A stretch of 64,000 bases of DNA. It comes from Halicephalobus mephisto. Taxonomy: Eukaryota; Nematoda; Chromadorea; Rhabditida; Panagrolaimidae. Positions 48,407 through 59,714 of this stretch are shown here, one piece after another; the first letter of the stretch is position 1, and the number at the start of each line of letters is the position of its first letter. The position numbers were made by a program, and so were the translations under genes. The stretch covers positions 248,001 through 312,000 of the forward strand of contig SWDT01000095.1 of the NCBI GenBank assembly GCA_009193035.1, given 5' to 3'. The notes beneath the pieces were generated by a model. The model was not told where the DNA came from and searched no databases. It saw only the letters and a program-made list of their open reading frames with translations.

Positions 48407-49348
48407 TAGTCGGCAGTACTATAAGTCAACCAACAGTTGTTTATTAGAAATTCTCCTGCATGAGCTACACACAAAACTGAGGTCTAGTTAAGGAAATCAA
48501 TACAGTAAGCACATGAGTTGAAAGCAGATCTTCCAAAATTCAATTGAATTAATGATACACATAGTGCAATTTGTTTATTTGGTTAACTCAACCTTAGGTA
48601 ATTAAGCAATAAACACGATTAACTACTATAGCATCCAAAACCATAAATTGGATTGTACTACAATACTTATATAGGTGTTCTTTCGACTCCATCTTCCTCA
48701 ATAATCTACATATTTCATTTTTTGTACGAATATTTCACTTTCTTGCAATTACTTGATATCGTCGAGACAATTAGCCGATTGGCCTAAAATTTAAGGTATA
48801 AATACTAGAAATAAATCTGAAGCCAAAAATGAAGGAACTCAAGAACATCTTTACATCTTAGTCCATAGTTTATACTACTTCAATCTTTATATCATACCAT
48901 AACTAGAACCATGATTCTTTTAATGAATGAAACTTCATTTTCTGTAATTTTACCAATGAAATCATTTTCTAACCTTGATGAGAGTGATTTTTGAGAAAGT
49001 TATCTATAAAGCAACTAAGAAAGTTTCCAGACTGTTGTAAACAGTTGTTATTAGCATTAAAAGATTTATAAAAAGCTACACTAATTATAATTTAACATGG
49101 AAGTGTCAAAATTCAAAATTAGATAAATTATAAGGTTTTGTTGTCGAAGTTATTGCTTATACTCTTTCATATTTGATGTTAACAAATACAGTATATTTAA
49201 TTCCTTTTTAAAATTTTTATATAAAAAAGTATTTGATGCTAGTGACACTGGCATCTGTTAATAATAGCTTTGTGCAGTACAAGAAATACAGGATAGAAGA
49301 GGAATTATATGTGAATATGATAGTGTACCCATCCATTAAAAACAAAAA

Positions 49349-49632
49349 CTATTTTTGAACAGAATACAAAAACAGCACAAGTTTCTGTATAGAGGAAAAT
49401 AAACTTAAGCTATCTTTTTGTGTCTGGGTAATCTGAGCAATATTCGTTGTTTTGAATAAGGTAATGATGGAAACATGTAAAAGAGAGCAAACGGTACAGA
49501 TGAAGATTATGTAATTGTAGACTAAAAAATCAAAGAGGATTTTATAAAAAATTTAGTAAGTTTAAAGAACCAAACTCAAAAGGCTTGCATCATCTCCATT
49601 AATGATTTTATCGCATTAACTAGCAAAAACAT
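49349..49632 (-). pseudogene. Decayed srt-like chemoreceptor fragments
   Basis: On the minus strand, 49632-49577 reads MFLLVNAIKSLMEMMQAF and then a stop. This resembles the post-TM3 motif MFLAINRCVDVVSPNLRRKLF of srt gene 3. Further on (49519-49349), after an acceptor-like TTTTTTAG, a frame YNYIIFICTVCSLLHVSIIT resembles the TM5 segment at the start of srt exon 3 and stays open to a TAG. Order and spacing fit a receptor gene that has lost most of exon 2 to decay. Confidence 0.4.
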
Positions 49633-51395
49633 ATTTAGAAAATAAGCATAAAGGCTTGGGTTGAAGATGATAGGAACATGAAAGAACATAAATCAAATAT
49701 TATTCTGATCGAGATTAATATCTAGAGATAGTTACCCTTTCTGCAAAATAAAGTAGTGTGTACCGAATATTGATAATATGAGTACATCTGTTTATTGGAA
49801 GCAGAATGTAGACATTCGAACTTTTCCCCAATAACTAAAAATATTATTCCATTACGGCATTTAAATATGTCCAACTCAAAATATTCAGTAAAATAGTTGA
49901 TTTTTGTAACTGAAAAAATTTAATATTATCAGAATTACATGAAAAGAATGTATCGATCTAATAGTAAATGTTCGCTAATTCCAATGAGTTATCTTAATAG
50001 ATCTTTGTTTCTTTTGCAAGTTGATTGTTGTATTTTTCCATTTATTTATTAACACCACTTTTAGTTGTCTTCAAAGTGACTAAAGAACTAGTTTTGAGCA
50101 ATTATCAACGAAATTATTGTTACTACAATTGGATAAAAACCACAAATGTACATGATTATGCTACACACTTAGATTAGGTCGTTATAGCCACTACTAGGAA
50201 CTTTATATAAAATAAATTTATATCTGTAATTGTTACGTTAAACAAAAAAGAGAAATTTTTGAAGAAAAGTTATTCGTCTGGAATAATAACGGAACTCCTG
50301 ATGAGTCTAGTAAGTGTATGGTGCTTTAAGAAAAAGTTATTTTTATATCCATTAATTTTGCTAGTGATACATTGATTGTTCTATTATATCCTTTAAGAAG
50401 ATCTTTGGAATCTTGGGTATGATGAGAAATGCATAGGTTTCAGCTAACACAACGAGTGTAAAAATCTTCAGCTTTAGATGCCTTAATTAGAAAACACTTG
50501 ATGCTACTCTGGTTATAAATAACCGCAAAGATTAAGTTCCTTGTTATCATGTTGTGGCGGCAAATGTTACGACAACTTGTTAATTAAGTGTCAAAGTATA
50601 TATTACCGCTTGAATAGATAAATGCCCTTGCTACTTACCGTGTTATTTCGAGAATATACAACAAATTAACAGCAATAAATACATTACATTTGTTGTTTGA
50701 TGCATTATCTAAATGAGTAGTACAAACATCACTTAATGGAACTTTTTGTGACTCAGATGCAATTTTTCCTTTTACTCATGGAATGTTCTTGTTTAACAAT
50801 CCAATCATTTTTAAATCTGACACTAATTTTGGTAAATGATATCATGAAATTTTGTTAATCGTAAAATTTTCGAGAATTTTGAAGGGAAATGCTAATAATC
50901 ATAGATTTGTTGATGTTTTAAAGATCACTGTTGACCTATAATTCCGACTTTTGTACTTTTGTGCGGTAAATTCTTCAATTATGAGTATTTAGAAATTCTT
51001 TGAAACTCAGAAATAATTAACAATCGACAAAACAAAACTATATTGTTGTATAAGAGCTTTAAACCTGGATAGTGAACACTGAATTTTCAAAAAATAACAT
51101 AATTGGTGATATTAGTCATTAACAATACATCTTAAAGTCAATAGAGATTTGATAATATATACCTAAAAGACCACTATTTTGGAAATTGATGACTATTCAT
51201 CAGAATAATGTGATAAAAATGAAAAACTACAAAAGTCTATTTAGTGGCTAAAATGAAAATTCTATTTGTTGATTTACTTTCAAAGCAAATTCAATGAAAG
51301 TTAATTTTTGGCATTATTCTTTATATTTAGTTAACAGACGGAAGTTTAAACTTCTACACATAAATTGCAGAGTTGAGAAAGAGGAAATTTGTTTT

Positions 51396-51523
51396 TCACT
51401 TTGACGCAACAAGAGTGTAAATTATTCCTTCTTCCTGCTCACTACATCCAGATGACAGTGATTGTTTACCATGTACTCAATACCGTCTGATTAGGTGAAG
51501 AACTAGCATTTCAAAATCAAATA
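51396..51523 (-). repeat. Duplicated noncoding block, inverted partner of 15686-15811
   Basis: See the entry at 15686-15811. It lies 3.1 kb upstream of srt gene 3, against 5.5 kb upstream of srt gene 2, where the mariner accounts for part of the difference. Confidence 0.6.
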
Positions 51524-52475
51524 TAGCAATTTTAATGAAATCTAAATTGTGACATATGATTTGTAAGGCAAAAGGTTACAAAAATTTCAAGAAATAACCA
51601 AAATTTTAATATTACATTATATTTAGTAAATATTATTCTTCTCATTACTACTTTAACATTTTTCTAAAAAGGTCAAATCAACTTTAAAAAATCTGGTATT
51701 TTTTGAATCTGAAGTTAAATATTCTAAATACTTTGAGACATACTATGTAACATATCTATCGTTTATTTCACCTAAGAAAGAAAATCAGAAAATAAGTTTT
51801 GAGATCTTTATATTCGGATATTACAAGAAAACCACCTTAGTTAAGGTCGTTCGGATGAAGAAAATAATTGGATCTCTACAAAAATTTAAGTTAATAATGA
51901 AATTCTTTGACAATGCAGCCTCATTGTTGTTATGCTTGTTTATCCACTTTTTAAAATAGTTTTCAACAATTCTCTAATCTTCTACTTCGAAAGCTATTGA
52001 ATAGAAATTATTTGCACATCCAAAATTCAGCTAAGATAACTACGAATCTAGAAATTTTAAGAATGCTAATTGAAAATCTAGATCATATTAAGAGTATAGT
52101 TTGTTCCAGAATCAGCAATATAGCACTTGGGTATGCTAAAGAAATAACTTGGCTTGACTACTTAGGATCAATTGAATTTGTGATTTTTTCAAAGGAAATT
52201 GGATAGCGGTGATCTTAACTGTATAGATAGTTGTCTTTTCGGTTGACAGTAGGTGTCCTAACAGTGGTCTAAATTCGTTCTTTCTTAATGTAATGATGAA
52301 AACTTAAAATCTTCTGTTACATTTTGTCTTTAGATAAATAACTGCTCTTGGGCTCTTTTTCTGGATTTCCGTAAAAAATGTTTCAGTAGCATGTTTATCT
52401 TATCACTTATCATAAGTCAATAACCAAGACTAACTGACCATCATTAACTTTTCTTTTGATTATTTGAACCAAAAT

Positions 52476-54466
52476 ATGTTTTCCATCATGAGACTTTCCT
52501 GGCTTCTTGTTTTACTTTTTACTGCAGTTGTAAAAGCCAAGTATTTGGTAAGGTTTTATTAACTGTCAAAACATTGATTCATGGTCTTCAGCCAACCTGG
52601 AAATCCATCGACTCCCGTCCCCTGCCTGTTTGGTACGACCACTCCAAATTCGGCATCTTCTGTCATTGGGGTGTCTATGCAGTCCCCGCTCATAAAGATG
52701 CTTGGTTGTGGTGGTACTGGAAAAATAAAACTGATATAGAGACAGTTAATTATATGGAAAAGCATTTCCATGGACAAACTTATGCGGATCTCGCAAGGGA
52801 CTTCACAGCGGAGGACTTTGATCCAGATGTCTTTGCTTCCATCGTCAAGGCTTCTGGAGCTAGGTACTTTGTTTTAACTAGTAAGCACCACGAGGGATTC
52901 ACATTGTGGCCGAGTAAGACCTCCTGGAACTGGAACGCCGTGGATCTAGGTCCGAAGCGGGATCTGGTCGGTGGGTTCAGCACTTCCAAAGGCAAATAAC
53001 TTCATTTTCCATTTCCAGCTGCTTTGAAGAAGTCCATCAAGTTGCAAGGGATGCACTTTGGACTCTACTTCTCCCAGTACGAATGGTTCAACCCTCTATA
53101 CCAGAACGACGTCAAGGAGAACACAACCGACTACGTAGAGGTAGGTTTCGAGTTCGGCATATTCAGTAGACTACTGTAACAGCAATGGTTGTGGCGCCAT
53201 GATTCAGTACTATTTCGCAACACAGAAACTGTCATTCTTTCGGAGTTGTTGCAGAACTCGCATCCCCACGACTGTACTTTAGCCTTATATACTTCCTGTG
53301 ATAACCCCTGTAAAATCCTCTCAACAGTAGTTTTGCATGTGGTAATCTGTCCGTTTAAGCAAGTCTCTTATCCTCAGATGCTGGAAATAGTCAACAACTA
53401 CCACCCGGAAATTGTCTGGAGCGACGGAGACTGGGACAGACCTGCTACTTACTGGAAGTCCAAGAAATTCCTGCTTGGCTCTACAACCAGAGGTTGGTGC
53501 ATTTAACTGGCCGAAAGATAGCACATGTTTAATTTCAGCCCTGTGAAGGACGTTGTTGTCGTCAACGACCGGTGGGGCCACAACATTATGGGGAAACATG
53601 GGGGATTCCTGACCTACAGTGACCATTACGATCCAGGTTGAGATTCGAATTCAACTGACAATACAAAGAATCCCAGTTTCAGGTCATTTGCTGGAAAGGA
53701 AGTGGGAGAATTGCATGACCTTGGACAAGAGGTCCTGGGGGAACAGGAGAGATATGAACGTGAGTTCGGTTGCGACATTGACTGAAACCCTCGGGTGTTA
53801 CAGAGCTCGGATGTGCACACGGTGAAGGAGCTGATAGAGCAGCTGGTCAGGACGATCAGCTGCGGAGGGAACTTGCTCCTCAACGTCGGCCCCGACAAGT
53901 ACGGCCGAATAGTCCCGATCTTCGAGGAAAGACTGAGAGCACTGGGGCACTTTGTCAATGTGCACGAAGAAGCCATATTCGGAACCAAGCCCTGGATCCA
54001 CCAAAACGACTCCGACGTCATCTGGTAGGCTCTCAAGATCTTAGACTACCTCATGGGTGGTGCTTACAGGTACACTAGTTCAGTCAGAGACGCCAGTGCC
54101 CTGGACCCGAACAGAATCTACAACCCCCAGGACCCAGTGAACACTGTCATCTACGCCTGGGTGCTGGAGTTCCCGAAGAACAATCTAGTGGAGCTGCCAT
54201 CCGTCAAGATGACGAGTGAAACAAGAGTCCAACTACTGGGAACTCCGTACAAACTACCCAGGAAGAATGGGCCGAGAGGACTCATCGTGGATCTGACCAG
54301 AGTCCACTGGACGTACTTCCCCTCAAAGATCGCGTTCGTATTGAAGATCGAGTTCGCAGAGAGGTCCAACCACAATCCTTTGAAGGAGATCAGAAAGCGA
54401 AACCGAGGAAAAGTGGAACTGAAGAGATGGATCGAAAAAGTACTGGAGAAGGGATGGAACAACTGA
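52476..54466 (+). CDS. Alpha-L-fucosidase (GH29), with one apparent frameshift
   Basis: Eight exons: 52476-52547, 52592-52970, 53019-53140, 53378-53492, 53539-53636, 53683-53759, 53804-54024 and 54070-54466, about 493 residues if the shift is ignored. A signal peptide ([17 protein letters not shown]) precedes family blocks [53 protein letters not shown] and [11 protein letters not shown]. The nucleophile should be the Asp of WSDGDW (about residue 207). The enzyme would remove fucose from glycoproteins and glycolipids in lysosomes or after secretion. Near 53471 the reading changes frame: KSKKFL is in one frame and AWLYNQ, which normally follows directly, is in the next, as if one base were missing. 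As written, translation would stop soon after exon 5 begins. All splice sites are intact, so a recent mutation or an assembly error are both plausible. Confidence 0.85.
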
Positions 54467-55100
54467 TAATCAAGAAACGATGAGAATGATTACGAAATAA
54501 GGAAGTAGGATTTTGGCAAAGTGTCCGTGTATGCCAAACTGACTCGCGATCCTACTTTGGATTCTTTTTTATTTTTTTCTTTTTGCAGTTTCTTTGTCGA
54601 TTACCGTTTCTAACTATATATCTGTATTTCTGACAGTTTTTTCAAAGTCTATTTTACCTACAATTTCCGCTTTTCCCCACATAACAAGACCAGTTTACTT
54701 TCTAAACTTTTCTCCTTACAACCTATCCTTACTGATATACACTCCGGAACAACCTGATTTATTCACCATTGGATAGAATTCCATAAACATGGCTCCAGGT
54801 TTTGTGTGACTGGAATTGAAGTCAACATTTATTAGGGGGCACGTGTTCTGCGCAGTCCTCCTTGGGTACAATTCGACTGCCATTTTTTAGGGAATAAAGA
54901 TCGGGGACACAACTTGGATATATCCAAATTTGAGCCGAGCATTTGGTACAGACACAACTCCAGAACTGTTGCAAAGCACGTGCTTCAAAATCGACAAATA
55001 CGCAAATGGAAACTTTCTCTAGTTACGAAATTCACCGGAGGTGATGAAAGAACCGGAGACGGTCTCTCTGCCTTTGGTCCTCCGCTGGATACTGTATAGT
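54467..55100. other. Intergenic: fucosidase 3' flank
   Basis: No gene is supported. A short plus-strand frame at 54914-55099 has no recognisable motif. Confidence 0.4.
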
Positions 55101-55861
55101 TCAAAAAGACAATCGAGAAGCCGTTGAAAGCGCTTGATCGGCAGTGGAGGGGATTTTGGAAACGCGCTTTGCTTCAGATTGAGATGGAGTAGTTGGTTTT
55201 CGAGAACCGGGGATTGGAGTGATGATTGGGGTCTCCGGAGGCGGAATCTGGTCCTGATCAGCTGGAAAAGTAAAATTAATATATGAAAAAGCTGTAATTT
55301 TGGCTATATGATAGTTAATCCCCTGTGGCATTTGTTCTCTCGACTTTGTTTTTTAAATTGATCTTTTTCGTTCTTGATTGCCATTTTGGCTAATCTGAAT
55401 TCTAAAAAGATTGGTCGAAAAAATGAGATCAGTCTTACGAAATCGAGGGAGTAAATGCCGCAGGGGCCAATTGTCGTGCAGTTTGAGTTTAATCTTCCAG
55501 TACGTTATCGATCAGTTTTTGTCCGCACTTGAAATTCCATCGAGATTTTCAACATTAAATGTTTCATAAAAATTAATTTTGTGAATTTCAATTTCGATGT
55601 TGAGTCAGTATTTTTTAGGATTTTCAAAAAACTCACCATTGTTCAAGAGCAAAAAGATAGTTTTCTCCTCCAACGGACTCAGAACGTTGCCGTCAATCTC
55701 AGATGCCATCCCGAAGCCATCGGCTAAAAACATCGGTTCTGAATCGAGCTCCATTGCTCTCGGAAGGAGTCGCTGCAGCCGCTCTTCGGCACCAGGGCCC
55801 AAGTCCGCGGCTTCAGAAGCCAGAGGCCACCAGCGATGGTTCGCCGGGGTGTCTTCTGAAC
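55101..55861 (-). CDS. Last two exons of an unrecognised minus-strand gene
   Basis: Exon 55861-55637 (acceptor TTTTTCAG) joins exon 55261-55101 (acceptor TTTTCCAG) in phase, giving about 127 residues to a TGA. The first exon has coding composition with acidic and leucine-rich stretches (WWPLASEAADLGPGAEERLQ; LSPLEEKTIFLLLNN). The tail is Pro/Ser/Thr-rich and basic (PPPETPIITPIPGSRKPTTP). No membrane span or family motif is seen. The upstream exon was not found with matching phase; an exon-like piece at 56337-56272 has a good acceptor and donor but leaves the wrong phase. Confidence 0.5.
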
Positions 55862-58472
55862 CTGAAAAATAATTAATTAATGAAACATAATTTAAAAATT
55901 AAAATTTTATATAAAATTCAATTTTTATTTCTTTCATAAAAATCAGATACAGCTCGTCAAGACATTCCTGTAAGGACCAACCGAACAAAAAAGTAAAAAA
56001 CAAGCGCAAAAAACAGTTTGTCCGTCAAAAAAAAAGAAAAAAATAAATTTTTTTGGAACATAAGGAACTTTTTAAAATTTAAAATTTAAATTTTTTTAAT
56101 TATTTAAATTTAAAATTTCAATTTTTTTAAATTTAAGATTTCAATTTTTTTTTAAATTTAAATTTAAGATTTTAATTTTTTTTAAATTTAAAATTTTAAA
56201 ATTTTTTTAATTTAAATTTTAAAATTTTTTTAATTTAAATTTTAAAATTTTTTAAAATTTGATTTTTCTACCTGTGCCATTCTGAACCGGTCAAGAGGGA
56301 AAAAGAAGATGGCACCGAGTGATGCCGTCTCATTTACCTAAGTTTCGAAGTTGGCACAAAAGGTAAAAACAATTTTATTTTTACCAGGCCAATTAAATTT
56401 GAACAAAAATAGACAAAGAACGGTAATTTTAATAATATTTTCAAAATGAATATAAAGTATAAAACAAAATTAAAAAAAATTGATTTTAAAAATAAATTCC
56501 GCAATTTTCGGAAATTTTAATTTTTTAATTTTCGGAAATTAAAATTTTGTAATTTTTGGAAATTTAAAAATACAAAGAAATTTTACTTTGGATAGTTTTT
56601 TACAAATTTAGTTACAGTCGGTTATTTTTAAAGATTACTGTAGATGGACTACAGTACTTCCTAGGCCTCCCAGAAGTGCCCAAGGATAGTGATTCTGGGG
56701 TTTACGGTGGACTTGGGACCCTATGGGGACAATATTCCACAAGACTGAAACTACAATCAATGTTAAAATTCGATACTTGACTGGTCAAAAAGCCGTTTTT
56801 CTTTCAATTCAAAAAAGGAACGCCTTGTCGATGTTCGTTCGGTACCAGTGCCCCACTGGCCCCATTTTTCCCAGGGTGTACTCTTAGGTCATTCCCGTGG
56901 TCAGCGATTTGTCCACGGAGTGGCACGGGTCTGAAGCTCCTCCTTTTTGAACGGCGTTCGTCCGTTTTTTGAGACTGGTACCAATTTATATTTTTCTATT
57001 TATATTTTTTCTATTTAAAAAAGAACACTGTTCGGAACGAGGACGAACACTCGGGGTTCTTTCTGTTTTTTCCAACTGCAAACTCAGCGGACTGGCACGA
57101 ACGCGAACGGGCGTCCCGCTTGTTCGTTTTTTGAAGAAAAAAAATATTCGAAGTTCGAAAACGCCGCAAAATGGACAAAAATAAAGGTAGTGGTCATTTA
57201 AAAATAAAAATAAAGTTCTAAGTTAAAAATTTACAAAGTTAAAAATCCAGAAATTTACACAATTAAAAAATTTACGAAATTCAAAGAATTTGAGAAATTT
57301 TTAAAATTTGGAAATACAAAAATTTTAAAAAATAGAAATTTATAAAATTAAAAAAATAGAAACTTTAAAAATTTTTTAAATTTGAAAAAGTAGAAATTTA
57401 TAAATTTTAAAAAATAGAAATTTCAAAATTTATAAAATTAAATAAATAAAAATAAATTTAATAATTGACTATAATTTTAATTTTAGGATTAATTATTAAA
57501 ATTTTTGTGGCCAATTTTTATCCAAGTTTTATTTTAAATTTTCGAAATGTCAAATTTGGTTTTTTATAAAATTAAAAAATTTAAAATTAATAATTGTATA
57601 TTTTTATTTTTTCGCAATTTTTTATTTTAAATTTCGAGTGCCCTAAGTACGGAACCCTATAGTGGTCTTTCCAGTACCGTACTCTAATTTCAAAAACTTC
57701 AGAAAAAATTTTAATAATTAAAAAAAAATATTTAATTTTTGAATAAAAAAATCTTTTTTATAAATAAAATAAAACGAATTTTAAAATAATAACGAATAAT
57801 AAATTGCAAAATAAATATCAAATAAATTTAAATACATTTAATTTTATTAAATTAAAAATAAACAAATCTGTTTTTTTGAAGTCATTTGTTATTTTCAGAA
57901 TATCACTGAAAAAAAATTTACATATTTACAAAATTTTATGGAATTTCTCAAATCCATGATTTTTGATTTTTCACAAGATATTTTTTATTTAATAATCATT
58001 TTTTAATTATTTCTTTAATTATTTTGTATTTGTAAATGTACTATACAAAAAGTTCAGTTAAATCTCCATCTTGAAGAAAAAAAACTTTCAAATTTGGTCC
58101 TGACACGAGAAATAGTTTTGTTATTTTTGATGTTGTTTTTAAAATTTTCTATTTTTTCAATCTGTTTTGTACTTTTTAGATTTCATAAATCCTCTATTTT
58201 TTAAGTATAAAAATAGGAAAAAATATCCGAACATTGTGGAAAAAGTTAAAAGTAATAAAATTGTCATTCCTATCGAGACCAAAGTTGAATCGTCTAATCT
58301 GTTTTTTTAGCAGTTCTCAGAACGAAAGTTCCCACTTAATGACCTAACAATTATCCATTAATTATGCGCATTAGTCAGTCAAACCTAAGGTACGAGATCA
58401 AAGAACTATTGTACAGTTGGAATACTGTATTTTTATTAATTAGAAATAAGAAACTTCTGAAATTACAAAAAT
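55862..58472. other. Noncoding, partly 5' region of the minus-strand gene
   Basis: Simple T/A tandem sequence lies at about 56060-56270. A GC-balanced island at 56640-57180 may hold 5' exons or a promoter of the minus-strand gene; it contains a repeated GAACGGSCGTYC...GTTCGTTTTTTGA-type segment (about 56950 and 57105). The segment 57200-58070 is extremely AT-rich. A dispersed TTTGGTCCTGACACGA motif is at about 58092. Confidence 0.4.
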
Positions 58473-58630
58473 CTACACAAAAAAGTGTAATTTTTAATTC
58501 AGTAACAAATGCAAATCGTCACTATTATTTGTAATTTTCGTCACTAATACTAAATATTCAAGAAAAATAACGATTGTGTCACATTTCGCAATTGTTACCA
58601 TACCAAAAGTTACGCTCTTTTTTGTGTGTA
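58473..58630. mobile_element. MITE family A, copy 3
   Basis: The clearest copy. It starts CTACACAAAAAAGTGTAA and ends CCAAAAGTTACGCTCTTTTT followed by TGTGTGTA, an imperfect inverted repeat. The core has CTAAATATTCAAG and CGATTGTGTCACATT. Confidence 0.7.
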
Positions 58631-58927
58631 CTGTCATCCAAATATCATCAGTTTTAAAGAATTAGGTTACTTAACAAAAGAAAATAATCGGATATAAATG
58701 ATCTTCGGTACTGTATTATGTACGTAAAAATTGTAATTTTGACTTTAGTAAAAAATACAACATTATTATGTACGATTTTTGTAATAATTGTTAACTCTGA
58801 TGAAGACGGTAACATACTTATTACGGTCTTGACAAATATTTAGCAATCACCACAAAATTGTAATGAACGTGTTGTGAGAAATCATAATGTTTGATCAAAG
58901 GCATGTTAATCGTTACAAAAAAGTTAT

Positions 58928-59428
58928 GGAGTCTGTCGTAGCAAAATACCACATAAATATTACATGATGTTTTGTGGTACCATATCATACAGGAGTTACA
59001 GAACTTCTCATAATGAAGTATCAGATAAAGATTACATGATACTTCGTGGTAATACATATAAAAATTACGGAACTTTTCATAACGAAATATCACATGAAGA
59101 TTACCTAATATTTCATGATAGTATATTGTACAAGAGTTACGGAACTTCTCATAACGAAATATCACATGAAGATTACTTAATATTTCGTGATAGTATATCA
59201 TATAAAAATTACGGAACTTCTCATAACGAAATATCACATGAAGATTACTTAATATTTCGTGACAGTATATCATACAAGGGTTATGGAGTTTTCTGTGATG
59301 AAGTATCACATGAAGATTACTTAATATTTCATGATAGTATATTGTACAAGAGTTACGGAACTTCTCATAACGAAATATCACATGAAGATTACCTAATATT
59401 TCGTGATAGCATATCGTACAAGAGTTAC
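58928..59428 (+). repeat. 72-bp minisatellite, 7 units, open on both strands
   Basis: Six 72-nt units and one of 69 nt. Because the period is a multiple of three, a 24-residue repeat (core HNEISHEDYLIF) is open on the plus strand (58964-59563), and another repeat stays open on the minus strand (59477-58821). Each unit contains an internal inverted pair, for instance GAAGTATC...GATACTTC in unit 2 and GAAATAT...ATATTTC in units 3-5 and 7. No start context or splice site supports a gene, so I treat it as noncoding repeat. Confidence 0.85.
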
Positions 59429-59495
59429 GGAACCTACTGTGATGAAAATGCTTTACATTTGTTGCACTTTGCACCACGGGAAGTTATAATTGTTT

Positions 59496-59714
59496 TTATA
59501 TACACTGTCTTTGAGAAGTTAAATCCCAAAACATCATTTGTAGTTGTGAAAATTGCTTTTTAAACCCACCGAGTAAAGTAGATCTCTTCAGGGGTCTCCC
59601 GGGTCTCCATCTGCCCCCGTGCCATGAGGTGGGGATGCTCTCTTTCTGAACATTTGAACTATCCACAGCAATCGCAAGAATGAACAAGAATAAAACTAGA
59701 GAAGTAACGATCAT
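59496..59714 (-). CDS. Candidate secreted peptide precursor with an RPG-type peptide
   Basis: A 72-codon frame from ATG 59714. Residues 1-19 are a strong signal peptide (MIVTSLVLFLFILAIAVDS). After a short spacer comes SWHGGRWRPG (30-39), followed by Arg40 and then PLKR (41-44), a dibasic site. Gly39 before a basic residue could serve as amide donor. The form W-x-x-G-x-x-R-P-G resembles RPamide / GnRH-AKH-related and NLP-2/NLP-22-type nematode peptides, though those usually have FRPG plus KR. The tail after LKRSTLLGG is unlike a typical precursor and may be intronic: a weak donor (G|GTTTAA) follows GG. Composition is coding-like from the start to that point and drops after it. Confidence 0.4.
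   Translation of the reverse strand: MIVTSLVLFLFILAIAVDSSNVQKESIPTSWHGGRWRPGRPLKRSTLLGGFKKQFSQLQMMFWDLTSQRQCI

Larger units (their letters stand above)
48407..52475. other. Gene-poor region between srt gene 3 and the fucosidase gene
   Basis: No intact gene is seen. The segment up to about 51.6 kb aligns piecewise, inverted, with 15.6-21.3 kb. It contains receptor relics at 49349-49632 and the duplicated block at 51396-51523. From 51.6 kb to the fucosidase start only AT-rich sequence is seen. Confidence 0.4.

Noticed and set aside
56272..56337. 66-nt minus exon-like segment as the exon before 55861.
   Set aside because: Splice signals are good, but it ends in phase 0 while the next exon needs one carried base, so the join breaks the frame.
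58821..59563. The two long open frames over the minisatellite as a real repeat protein.
   Set aside because: Openness follows from the 72-nt period. Both strands are equally open, and there is no splice site, start context or flanking coding sequence.
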